Assembly: GCA_963556195.1 (NCBI GenBank)
Contig: OY744529.1
Location: 62,950,580-63,014,579, forward strand
Reading direction: 5' to 3'
From: Sepiola atlantica
Taxonomy: Eukaryota > Mollusca > Cephalopoda > Sepiida > Sepiolidae
DNA: 64,000 nt
Below the pieces are notes generated by a model. The model was not told where the DNA came from. It searched no databases and was given only the letters and a program-made list of their open reading frames with translations. The translations under genes were made by a program, and so were the position numbers. Positions 9,681-22,233 of the stretch are shown here, one piece after another. Every line of letters begins with the position of its first letter. The stretch's first letter is position 1.

Positions 9681-10850
9681 TCTGAACTGGTGATTGTCTT
9701 GGAACGCGTTACGCCTCAATGGCATAAAATTCAGTTCAAGCATAAGGGGAATGTCTAATTCTCCTCACTGCAACACAACTGCAGAAGAAACGGACGAGTA
9801 CGCCTTTTTCAGATGTTGCGAACTCCAGCAGTTCTGGGAGTATGTCAATGAGGTGACAGTTTACAATCGATCTTGAGTGGCCTTTACCGTTAAATGTACT
9901 GTATGTAATTGACAATATTAGACCACCATGGGAGAGAGAGAGCGAGATGAATGGTGTTTCTCGCGATCTTGGCCATAGCTAAAATGGTGGTGTGGATGAC
10001 TCGTCTGATGTGATTTTAAGAGGTACAATATTTTTCTGATCAGGATCTAATTGTATTCTTCAAGCATCAGCTTAAGGTTAAAATCAGATGTGATAGAAGA
10101 TTATATTCTACAGAATTTGCCAAAAGATGGATGCAAGTTATTAACTTGTGTGTACGAAATGTAGTCGAGTATGAGTATGTGTTCCCTGCCTGAGCATAGC
10201 GCATGTGGTTCCTGGTCATGTCGGTCCCCAGCCCAGGCAAGTTAGTCTCAGCTAGTCGAGTGAATGAGTTCTGTCCTGTTTCTTCTTTTTTTTTATAGTA
10301 GAGCTTGTCCAAGATGTCTGCTCCATCACTTTAATTTTAACCTTGGCCTCCTCAAATTAAATTCATCTTGGAGATCACCATCCACTCCCAAACTCCATCT
10401 GCACTTCATTTCATCCCACTTAATTCCCTCTCCTACTTAGAGATAAACCTGCTTTTTTCAGTTCTAAACAAACTGGAAAACAGTGGGCGGTATAATCTTT
10501 AGAAAGGGTTGGGAGGGTACTATTAACTTTCTTTTCGTTGTTGCCCCCCCCCCCAATTTAACCCCCATGAAATCACATATTTATAAACAAATTCAAACTA
10601 TCAGGGATATTTTAAGTAGGAGTCGCCTATAGAGTAAACATGGTATTGTGGTGATTGTGAAAGTGATGGACAAATGGCAAAGGAATGAAAGAAACGGTGC
10701 TTGGATGAATGGGTCAGAATGTATTGAGTTAAGACTCTTAATAAGAGTAAGACAGACAAGATGACCACTAACCACATCTTCTACTCCCCACACTTGATGA
10801 CCTTGTGCCTAATTTCTAAATTAAATTTATTTTGTTTGTGAATAAATAAC
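9681..10850 (+). mobile_element. 5'-truncated Tx1-like LINE inserted in a U2-derived sequence
   Basis: This aligns with 6997-8100 of the large LINE. Examples are the cysteine-rich ORF2 end (GAGTACGCCTTTTTCAGATG against GAGCACGCCTTCTTCACTTG), the ATGGTGTTTCTCGCGATCTT block, the frame ending in YVFPA and stop near 10190, and the 3' UTR. It ends GTGAATAAATAA. It is flanked on both sides by TCAAAGTGTAGTATCT (9665-9680 and 10851-10866), a perfect 16-bp target-site duplication inside the U2 5' domain. The frame is broken, so the copy is dead. The target choice agrees with what is known for the U2-specific Tx1-clade family Keno; identity with Keno is inference. Confidence 0.8.
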
Positions 10851-11012
10851 TCAAAGTGTAGTATCTGTTCTGTCCTTGATCAGACTGATGCAATTTTTAT
10901 TTTTGTCCTAATCCAGAGTGCCTCTTTTTGAGAAGCTGGATTTTGCTCACATTAAAACCCAACCTTGTGTCTAACTCTGCACTCTGGGAGGAGTGGGTAA
11001 GTAAATAGGTAC
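10851..11012 (+). mobile_element. U2-headed SINE, 3' part
   Basis: After the duplicated U2 segment and GTTCTG, the body reads CCTTGATCAGACTG..., then AATCCAGAGTG, 'GCTGGATTTTGCTCACATTAA', ACCTTGTGTCTAACTCTGC and GTAAGTAAATAGGTA. The blocks AATCCAGAGTG, CACATTAAAA and CTTGTGTCTAACTCTGC are found reverse-complemented at 52671-52872 and, less well, at 37411-37592, which defines a dispersed family. A T-rich tail follows (11012-11078) and runs straight into the metaxin exon at 11079. Confidence 0.7.
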
Positions 11013-11078
11013 TTTTTTTAATCCCTTTTTTAATTTTTTTTTAATTTAAATATTTTTCTTTTTTAATTTTTATTTTAG

Positions 11079-11148
11079 ACATATTGTAAATTCTCTGGAG
11101 TTCCAGTAAATGTTAGAAAAACGGGAAATCCTTTCAAATCTCCTTCTG
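11079..11148 (+). CDS. MTX1: metaxin exon a (GST-N start)
   Basis: Acceptor TTTTATTTTAG ends at 11078; donor GTAAGA begins at 11149. It encodes 23 residues, TYCKFSGVPVNV...KSPS, plus one base of the next glycine codon (phase 0 in, phase 1 out). This matches the metaxin segment 'TYxxFxGxPxxVxxxxNPxxSPSG'. The acceptor's pyrimidine tract lies in the T-rich tail of the U2-headed SINE. Confidence 0.9.
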
Positions 11149-12419
11149 GTAAGATTTATTTGTTTTTAATTTTTCAATTTAAATAAGCTTTAATGCCTGA
11201 AATCTAGACAGTTTGCATTCTAGATAGATTTTATTTTTTCATGGTAACTTTCTTGTTAGGAATTTAAAACCTCGTCTATTTTACAATCTATCGAACTTGA
11301 ATTTCTAAATGAGCAGGTGGTGTTCAAAATTTGCTCAGTTCCCCCATCTCATGCTCCACACATTGACTGGCAATCTTTTGTCAAGCCATATGGTCATAAT
11401 ACAAGCTATGAAAAAAAGAACTAATGTAGCAAAATAAGTATTTAATTACGAAATGCAATTAACATACATTAAATAGTCAAAAGTTAAATGAACAATTATT
11501 AATTACTTATCAGTTAATCTACGTTCTGTGTAGAGTTACTAAGAAGTACTAACTATACTGAATCATCCTGGAACAGGTGGCATTCAATTTTAATATCCGG
11601 GTTAACACAATAGTCAAACCTGTAATGAACACACCCAGTCATTTGCATGATATCTCTATTTTTAATAAATAGCGATCACTCGTTCCTTATCCAGAGATTC
11701 AAGTTCGAACTCCAGTGTCAGCAGTAACATTTTTATTTATATGACACGTTCATAGCATCTATCTTTACACTAATGATTGATCAAACATTTTTTCTTTTAT
11801 CAGAAAGGTTACATAATTTACTTATTTATGTATGTGATGCCATATAAGCCCCCCCCCCTCCTTATTTATAATATCACAAAAATTCATAATGATAGGTTAA
11901 TTAGTTTAGGAGTGAATCCTCTACATACAAATATATACACATACCGAACTTTATATAGATAGATTCGATGAAAATCTGGAACTGACAGCTGGTGGTAAAC
12001 ACCTGTCAAAGATAAGAATGCAGAGAGGCATTTTCCAGAAAAACTCGTTAACTGTACTGACTCATCCTGGAACAGGTGACATTCAATTTTAATATCCGGG
12101 GTAACACAATAGTCAAACTTGTGATGAACACACCCTACGTTTTATATAGCCATAATGCCACTCATTGAAATGTTCAGGAGACGCAACTCAGGATACAAAT
12201 TTACGCAAAAAATAAATCATATCGTGTATATGAATGATCTTAAACTACTATCCAGTCATTCTGAAAGCTAACACCATTAAACCAGCAGAGTTGATTAAAA
12301 GAGAATATCGAAAAGAACAAGAAAGTTTGTTGTAACTTTTTTTTTGGTGTTTTCTGTATAAGTTGAGGTTAATGTTTAGTCAGATATTGCAGACAATTCC
12401 CTTGCACATCACCTAACTC

Positions 12420-12450
<31 letters not shown>

Positions 12451-15400
12451 ACATATATAATCTCCATCATTTAAACTTCCGATCTATTCATAAAGCTGTG
12501 TCTGGTTAATTTGAGCAGCACTACACTTGCGTGGTTTCTATTGTTTGACGCAAGTTTTATCCCTATGGCAGTGTCTTTGTCATTTTATCTGCCAAACCAA
12601 TTGATATTTCATAGTTGTAATAAAGCACTGGCAATACAAAATATGTGTCTTCAACGGTTCTTGTGAGGGGGGGGGTGTTGAGAGATTTAAATATCAACTA
12701 AGAGGTTTGTCTACCAATTTGTTGTCCAATCGATCGTCCTCTATAACCGAGAGACATGGCCAATGATGGTGATCATCATTGGCCATGGAGGAAATCTTTG
12801 ACAATGACTGCTTCTGCCGCATACTGCGTTGTCGGCAGACCGACCGTGTCCCAACTGCTATTCTATCAATCCAAAGTCTCTACTGTTTGTTTTGTTGCAG
12901 CGGCGTCTTCCGTATTTCGGGCATGTAGCTTGTCGTCCCGAGGGAAAATTAATTTGCAACGTAAACCTCCCTACCTCTTTGCCTGGATGATGCAAGCATA
13001 TCGGTGAATAGCTGAGAACCTGGGCAACGCCCATCAACGAGGACTTTGGCTGAGCTCTCATGTCCGCAGGTGGTCAACCTTCAACAGTGGAATCATTATT
13101 GGTTGGTCATTTTGTGTGGTCCTGCTCAGGATCGCCATGGTTCAGGACGTGGTGCAGGCCAGAGAAGAAGCTGGCTCAACCTGAGCAAGGTGAACACCGG
13201 TGCAACAACAACAACAATACAAAATAATGTTATTTATAAAAAGAAACAAAACTAACACCTTGACTCAACACTATATAGCATAAATTTGTATGAATCAACA
13301 TGGTACGACTTTTGACTGGATTTGTTCTGTTGTTGACATTGGTGTCCCTAATTCTTTCTAGAATCAGGTACTTACATGAAGGTTTCCAACGTCAATGGTG
13401 AAAATGCTGTTCTGGAACCGACAGGATTCAAACTTGGCCCACCAAGTCGTCAATCCACTCGATATCCACTTCACCATAACTGTAAATTATACTTGGTGAA
13501 ACTTATAATGGTGAGTGTCTATGCCATTTATAGTCTCTTATATGTTGCATTCAAGGAGGTGTATTTTTCTTTTGAGAAATTCTTGGGTTGCTGGTGGAGT
13601 AGGTCTGATGATTTAAAACTTGCAGTGAAACCAGTTCACCACTGATGACCGACCTGGGCACATGTACAAGATGTATTTTACGATTAATGCAACTTCCGTG
13701 AGGATATATTATGATGGGTTGAATTTATACATTGGCTCACATCACTTATAAGGGAAATCATATTGATTGCAACATCAGTTGTATGAGACATTTGAATATA
13801 TTTTTTTTTCTAGATTAGGAGAGTAGAAAGTTGACCTTGTGTTTACTTCCGGCAGCCTCGTAACTCTCACGCCCTTTATTTTGTCCTTAAGTCCTCACAT
13901 TCCATGAACGATGTTTCTGACAAAGGGGGAAGAATTGCTGTTTTGTGGGTCAAAATCTATTCATCTAATACTTATCGTTGGCTAGCTTTTGACCCTGAAA
14001 TAGTTTTTTTTTCTTTAGCTCCTTACATCAAGTGGCTTCATGCCTTGTCTGGAGCGATTTAAAATAAATAAATAAAAATCTAAATTAATAATAATATCAA
14101 TATACCATGTGCGGAATAACACAGTAGTTTCATTTTTTGGATCAGTTTGTCTGCATGTTCTATCAAGTTAAATTAATGAACCCGCCTTTGGCTTTGACAA
14201 CCTCGGAACCAGCTACAGAACCAATTACAGGCTTTCGTTGTCTTCTAATGTAGGCCCTCGAACGTCCTTCGTGTTACAGCTTGATCTGTTAGTGTCTCGT
14301 TTCACTGCGTCTTGCACTAAGAAGTCGAGAGGGTTGCAGTTAGGCGAGCTGGGAAGCCAGATGTTGGGTGAAGTGTGGTCAACTAAGTTCTTTGACAGCT
14401 AGGCCTGTGTCTTCCGTCTAGTATGATAGTGCGCTGAGTTTTCATGTCATACGTATGATCTACTGTAGCTATCAGTATTCAGCCTGAGGCCTTTGCTTAG
14501 TTCTTTGATGATGATCCACTTAATTCAAGCAATGAACTCCAGTGGTCTTACTAAAAAAAAGTCTTATTCTTTGTATTTGTTGGAAGAACTTTATTCTAAC
14601 ATGTCTGGTAAGAATGTTGACATTGAATAATTTCTGAAACAAATAGAAAGACAGACACAAGTAACGAACATAATATTGACACAATCTATCTATTAATAAT
14701 GGAGATTATGTATCTGTCTGTCTGAAGCCAAAACTATACTATTTAAGACTATTGTACTTATGAAATAGTATAGTATATACTATTTCAGACTAATGAACTA
14801 TCGTTAAATGCTCAATTCAGGGGCATAGTTTAGTGTAGTATCTATTCTGTTGTCATGATACCATCTTCCCAGGCATTACCCCCTCCTTTTTTGAGAGGTG
14901 TGGAGGTAGTGTAGTATCTGTTCTGTTATTATACCATCCTCCCAGGCATTACCTCCTTTTTTGATGGTGTAGAGGTAGTTTTGTATCTGTTCTGTTTTTG
15001 AGGTGAGAGGGGATGTAGTATTTGTTCTGTTGTCATTATACCATCCTCCCAGGCAATACCTTCTCTATTTTTGAGGGGGTGGGGGGTTAATGTAGTATGT
15101 CTTACCCGCCCTCTGATTATTAAGTATAATGTTCTATTTCGAACACACAGAAAGTTCTATTTCAAGAAAGAGAGAGAGGGACACAAGACAAGGGCGCGTT
15201 ATTTGATTGATAACATGTAAACAACAAATTCTCTGAAATTTATTGTACGAGTCGTTCAAAAATGATATATTTACTTTGATTTTTTTTTATTAAAACGTTT
15301 TGGGTTTGTTGTTTTTTAATATTATTAGAAATTATGTTTTAAAGCACTAATTTATTGAATCAAATTATTTAATTTAAAAAATAATTGATTAAAAAATGAC

Positions 15401-18400
15401 TTCTTTTTTTGGTACTACTCCAGGATTTGCGCCTAATTTCCGTGACTGCTCGACAGCAGCTCCCTGACAGCTCGCGGAAGTGTCCGAGACCTGCCGAGTC
15501 GAAAACGAGGCTGTATAAACAAAACCGCAAAATGCGTAAAAAAAAAAATGGAAGTTTGGCAAACGACAACAATATAAGACAATGAATATACGGAAAGAAA
15601 AAGAAATGCATATATTTTTATAAAAAAAAAATGAAAGAAATGAACAAACCCATAGCTAAAATAAATATACTTTTTTTTTGTTTATTTTTTAACCAATTTT
15701 TTTTACTTTTTAGAAATGAACAAACCCATAGCTGAAATAAATAAACTGTTTTTTTTTTTTTTTAGGTTATTGGAAGGAGGGTTTCGGCATTTCTGTTTGT
15801 CACTGTCACCAGGAAACCCTCCTTCTCTGCGGGGGTGGTATCCCCCCGAAGACCCAGAGCGGCTGGAGAACACGGCCGACGTTATGTTTACGACGGTTGA
15901 AGAGTCTCGTCGATCTCCACCATATGCCCTGGGCCTCCGAGTCGTCTAGGGTTGCGCGCCAGATGTTCGGTGCATACCTCCCGCAGAAAATTCTTCCAAT
16001 CCACTTGTGTGGTCGGAGACAGTACGCCACATTCTTTTTGTAGATTTTTCCCTGTCGCCATATCCTGTGACCACAGGTAGATCATCTTTAGGATGGTAGC
16101 TATCTTCAACTTTGATCGCGAAAAAAATGTCCCCGATCGCAAAGAAATCCAAGCCCGGCATTCCTGGGTGGGGCATCTCCAGGCATATCTGTCAGATATT
16201 GTTCGTCTTGCCGTCAACCGGCAAAGTCGGCCGCATCGCGTACACCGCATTATGGTGGGCAGTAGAGCTTTCTGCTGGCAGAAATTCATTACCTCCTCCG
16301 AAGATTCTACGGTTCGACACAATTGCTCGAAATTCATTTTTTTAGTTAGTGTTAGCGTCTCCTTCCAATTTTAATCAGCTGCTTGATATAAACTGGTTTG
16401 CAGCATCCTGATTGGTCAGTTTTTTTTTCCCAGTTTTGTTTACAGCCTCGTTTTCGACTCGGCAGGTCTCGGACGCTTCCGCGAGCTATCGGCTCGCTGC
16501 TGCCGAGCAGTTACGGAAATTAGGCGCAAATCCTGGAGTAGTACCCTTTTTTTTTTTGTAAGAAAAACCAAACACATTTTACTGAGCAATTAAATAACTG
16601 TATTTTATTTTTGTAATTGTTGATTTTATTTTAGGTACACCTTTTTTTTTCGATTTGAAAAACTTCAAATATTATTATCTTTTTACAAAGTGAGCTTAAG
16701 ATTTTTTGTTTTGTAAATTTTGTTTCAAAACTGTTTTTATTATCCCATGTTTTATTTATTAAAATAAAGTATGGGGTGATTTTCTTTCTTTTTCTTTTTT
16801 TGTAAAAAACAAACAAATACATTTTACTGAGCAATTAAATAAAACAACTATCAAAAATATACTCCCTTTGGTCGCATATATTTGCTAGTAACAATAATGG
16901 ACATTTAGGTTTTACATGGCTAATGATAGACATTAAGGCTTTATATTTCCACATGTCTTTATAGAGTTACATCATTAAAGTATAAATTAATAATCCACTT
17001 GTAATTTATTCAATAAAGTATTTTGGACAATGTAACTTAAATCTGAATGTAATATTCTACACTTACAGCATCAGATCTTTGATCATACGTTTATCTCTCT
17101 GATGTCATACCTGAAGCTACCTAATGAATCCAAGATTTAACTACCTAGCACCAAATACGGATGTGGCTATTGTTGTTGAGCCTGAGGCCCTCATGGAAGA
17201 ATTGGGGTTGCATGAGTTCACCATCGCTGCTGACGACACTGTTCTGATGGCATCAGATTGTTGATCATGAGTTTTTCTCTCTGATGCCGCCATGTATTCG
17301 ATTCCTGAATTTTTCTATACTTTTCTGACCTTTTCTACGATCTTTCTGCTGACTGAAATCTCCTTATTTGTCCTTCCAGTACGGATTCCAAACAGAACTC
17401 TGTGCCTCTTCCACAAAATTGTCCATAATCAATTATTCCGCAAAAAGAATGGAAATATAGTCACTGTTTTCGGTGACGACAATTAAAGTAAAAACAAAAT
17501 ATGCCTAAAATTTTAAGTTGAAAATTACGAACACATATTGTCTGCACTCTGTATATTCTAAATATTCGATTTATTGATGCATTACAATTATTTCAATATT
17601 ATTTGCATCACTTCAGATTCTTTTCTTTTTCTTTTAAATGTATAATTATGTTAATTGGTCATTTTATCTTTTTTTTCTGATAATTCGGAAATAATTATCC
17701 CTTTTACAGGAGAACTTCCATTACTTCGACATGGGAAAGAAGTTCAGGGTACGACAGAAGATATTTTAAACTACTTACGACAGATTGTGAGTAATTTTTA
17801 CAAATTTTTAGTTGTAAGATAAGGATCAATTTTTATGATTTAAGGGCATTATTTGGTGCTCATATACAGGGTGATTGGAAAGTAACTCCCTCATTTATTA
17901 CTGAAATATCATTAGTACAAGAAATGAATATGATTAGAAAGTGTATATATTGTAGGGTTTATTTAAAATTCAATATGGGCGCCAGCATTCACCACCAGCT
18001 TCTCACGCCTGGAGAACTGCATCAACTGATTTAATAAGTAATTCATTTTTTTTTTAACTAGTTGAATGATGATTCATACTATGAAAGGATTAAAAATCTC
18101 TACATATCACCCACTCAAAGCAACAGCTGACCCAGAAAACAGCAAGTCCTCATATTTCATGAGCGATGTTTGTGACAAAAGGTTGAAGAATTGCTGTTTT
18201 CAACTGTCAATCTATCCATTAATCTTTATTCTCGGGTAGTTTTTTAGAATTGATAAGTGGTGGCTCATTAGTGAAAAAAAAACAGCAAAAAAAAACCGAA
18301 AGAATGAGTTACTTGTGAAATCAGTTGATGCGGTTCCCACACTGGTGCTCATATTAAATTCTAAATAAAACCCTGTGCTATACACTTTCTTATCATATGC

Positions 18401-21400
18401 ATTTCTTGTAAGAATTATATTTCAGTAATAAATTACGAGGACTTAATAATAGGGAGTTACTTTCCATACACCCAGTAATTTAGAACCAATTTACTCTTTT
18501 CATTACAGTATTATAGCATTTCTTTGCTTTATGGTCAAAAGATATTAATTTGCAACTGGGGTTTTAATTTTCAGGCACCACCTCTTTTATTAAAATAACA
18601 CTTAGGTTAGGGATGCCCAACAATTAGCAATACACATGAAAAAATTTAAATTGCTTAAAATATCTCAATAATGGCATATAGAGAAAGAGCTTGATTATCT
18701 AAGAAAGAATCTTTTTAAATTTTTTAAATCTGACTAAAAATAAGGAAGTTATGACTATTTTTGTGCCTCACACGATTGGATATTTTCCCCCTCTTTAAGA
18801 CCATATGCGTTTCGTCACATTTTTTACACTAATTTTTCAGTAAAAATGTTATATCTTTGTTAAAATACAAGATTAAGCAATGAAATTTACCATATAAATG
18901 TATTTTTGTACAAGGAATCAGAATGTGCCACTGAAAATCTCCAGAAATTAATGGTTTCCAAGTAATCTGCACTAAGTGCACATAAATATGCTGCAATACC
19001 TTAAAAATACCATGTATCCATTAAAAGAAAGAAGTTAGAAAACTCAAAGTTGAATTGTAATACATTTTATGTACAAGAAACTAAAATCTAATACTAGGAC
19101 TGTTTAAAAATGAATATATTGCAAGATTTCTTTGGCATTATTGTAGATTAACACCTTCTGCTAACTCACCCCCTTACCTCCCCAAAATATGAGATTCTAC
19201 TTTTTTTATTTAGGCAATTACATGTTAACACCCTGAAAAACTTGGCAGAAAGAAAGAAACAAAAACAATTATTTTAGAATTTAGAGTGGGGATCAGTTTC
19301 ACATAAAATAATCCCCCATTTCAAGGCCATTCTAGCGTTTTAGGACAGTTAATTATTTTTTCTATGGGAGATAAATCCTGTGTGTTTTTCTTGTTTTTTT
19401 TCTTTTTTTTAGACGATTATGAGGGTCTTTGTGGGAGGAGGGGGGGGGGGGCTTACCACTTGAACTTCAGGTTAGTGGTAGGGCTAGGGGCAATTAAGTG
19501 TGAACACCCTGAAAACTTAGCAGAAAGAAAAAACCCAATTCATTTAGAATTTCGAGTGGGGGATTAGTTTCACATATATTTAATGTAGAATAATTAACCA
19601 TTTCCGGGCCATTCTAGCGTTTTAGGGCATTAATCAATTTTTTTCTATGGCAAATAAATCCTGTGCGTTTTTTTTTTTATGGGGGTCTGCTTTTTTTCTT
19701 TTTTTTCTTTTTTTAAATTTATTTTAGACGATTATGTTGTGTTTTAATGGGCTTTTTTGTAGGATTAGGGCTTCCTACCCGGACTTAGGGTTAGTGATAA
19801 GGTTAAGGAAGGGGTTTTGTTTTGGATGGAGGTTGCCAGTCGGACTTAGTGTTAGGGTTAAGGGAGTTTTTTAGGGGGTGGCTTGCCACTCATATTTAAG
19901 GTTAATGGTACAATACGTTCAAGAAGGCATTTTTAGGAGGTGGGCTTGTTAGTCGTACTTAGAGTTAATGGTAGAGTAATTATTTATTTTATAAATTTCA
20001 CTAAAAGGCAAGAATGGCCGGGAAATCGGAGATCATTTTACATTAAATTTATATGCGAAACTGATTCCCCACTCTAAATTCTAAATTATTTTTTGTTTTT
20101 TCTTTTTTTCGCCAAGACTTTAAGGTGTTTACACGTAATCGCTTAAAAAAGTAGAATCTTAATTTTTTTTTTAAATTGGCGACTAGAAAGTCATTACTAC
20201 TAGAAGTTTGAAATTTGAGTGAAAACCAGTATTCTTTAAAGTATTTTTTATAAAAGAACCAAATAGGATTAACTTTTTTAAGCACAAAAATATTTTTGTC
20301 TTGTTTTTACAAAGCTTTACAAGACTAGTTAGCTGCTGCTGCTATCAGCAATACTAGCAGCCATTGTTGACTTTCGCTCAAAAAAAGGACTATTTTTTTC
20401 GGATAAGGTAATTTAAAATTACTACTACGGAAAGACAAAACAACATACAATTATAATTTTAATGCATAAAAAAAGATAAAAGATTAATTTATTTACTAGT
20501 TGGGTACGAAAAATGTAACATTTTTTATATTCATATTTTAAAATTTTTCAAATTCGTTCTAGAATGAAAATAAACAAAAATCACCTCGTGTTTATAACTG
20601 CTATTACTGCAGCTACTACAATGTTTTTCAAACTATAAATAGAAAACGCTTTTTTTTTCCGGATAGGGTCATATCAGGACTACCAAAAGAGAACACATAT
20701 ATACAATTATAATTTTAATGCATAAAAAAGTAAAATGATTGATTTACTTACTAATTGGGCGACGGAAATGTATTTTGCAAAAATGTTCCACCGACGCCGA
20801 GTTGAAGTCTTATTTTTAAAATTTCAAAAAAATGAATGAGCCGAATTACTTCGTACCCCGACAAACATTAAAAGTGATACTTTCTCTGATTAGTCTCCAA
20901 ATTGCAGGACGAAATTCTACACACAGCAATGGTACGAAACTTTTAAATGAAGGGGGGGTCAAAAAAAAAAGTGACGTAAATTGCTGAAAATAGCGTTAAC
21001 ATTTTTTTGCCTTTATTTGCTCAAAACTCTTAAAAATATATAATGTATATTATTATTCATTAATGCACCTGAAAGAATATTCATTTCCTAACAAAATGAT
21101 GGTATTTTGAGCACTTAAAAAGCTTTAGTTTTTAAGATATGACTATTTTAATAGAACTACCCTCAAATCTGCGATTATCCAAACAGTTTTCTGGTCGATG
21201 TGTATTGCTACAACAATGTCACATGGCATGATTACAAATGGAACACTGAACCCCAAACGAAAAAAAAAATGCCTGCTCATGCAAAAAAAAGCAACTGATT
21301 TCTAGAAAAATGTTTAACAAGAATATAACTAAAAGTGAATTTGGCTAAGATTAATTATCCCTAAAGTAAGTTATCTCGTATTAATATGAAGTATTTTACT

Positions 21401-21437
21401 TTAACATCCTGAATGTGTCTATATTACCATAGAAATT

Positions 21438-21500
<63 letters not shown>

Positions 21501-22184
21501 CTCTATCTCTCTCTCTCTCTCTCTCTCTAGCATATATTTAAGCTCTGCGGCCTAACATTCACAGAACAAATACATTGAAGATACTACCAAAGCTGCTTGA
21601 AGGAAAGTGGGCTCCCGCTATCGTGCTAGAAAACTTCTCACACCTGCGAGTATCCTATATCTTTACAAAGCCACCATTCGCCCATGCATAGAGTACTGTT
21701 GTCACATCTGGGCTGGTGCACCAGCCACTAGTCTCACCTTCTTAGACAGGGTTCAAAAAAGAATCTCTAATCTAATAAACCCCACACTGTCTACCAAGCT
21801 CTAGCCCCTGTCCGATCAACATAATTTTGCATCTCTGTGCTTCTTTTACAAGTATTTCAATGGAATGTTCTCTGATGAACTTGCTGATCTTATGCCACTC
21901 GATATAAATACTCCGACAATCAGCTAATTCCTACCCGTTAACTGTTGAGGTTCCCAGGTGCCGGAGGGCCTTTTACTCTAATAGATTCTTTCCTCGTACT
22001 GTTAGCATTTTGAATTCCCTCCCTGTTTCCCTGACTGTACCAACATGCAGAAATTTAAATGCAATGAGAACAAACCTCTTGCTGCACAACTACCCATTTA
22101 GGATGACTCTATGGATATGGCTCCAAATTCACAGTAGCCCCTTACGTCTTAGTGGCAATGTGCCTTGTTTGAGGTGAATTAAAG

Positions 22185-22233
<49 letters not shown>

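Noticed and set aside
11672..11716. tRNA gene (GTTCGAACTCC present)
   Set aside because: A lone box-B-like word; no box A at the right distance and no cloverleaf.
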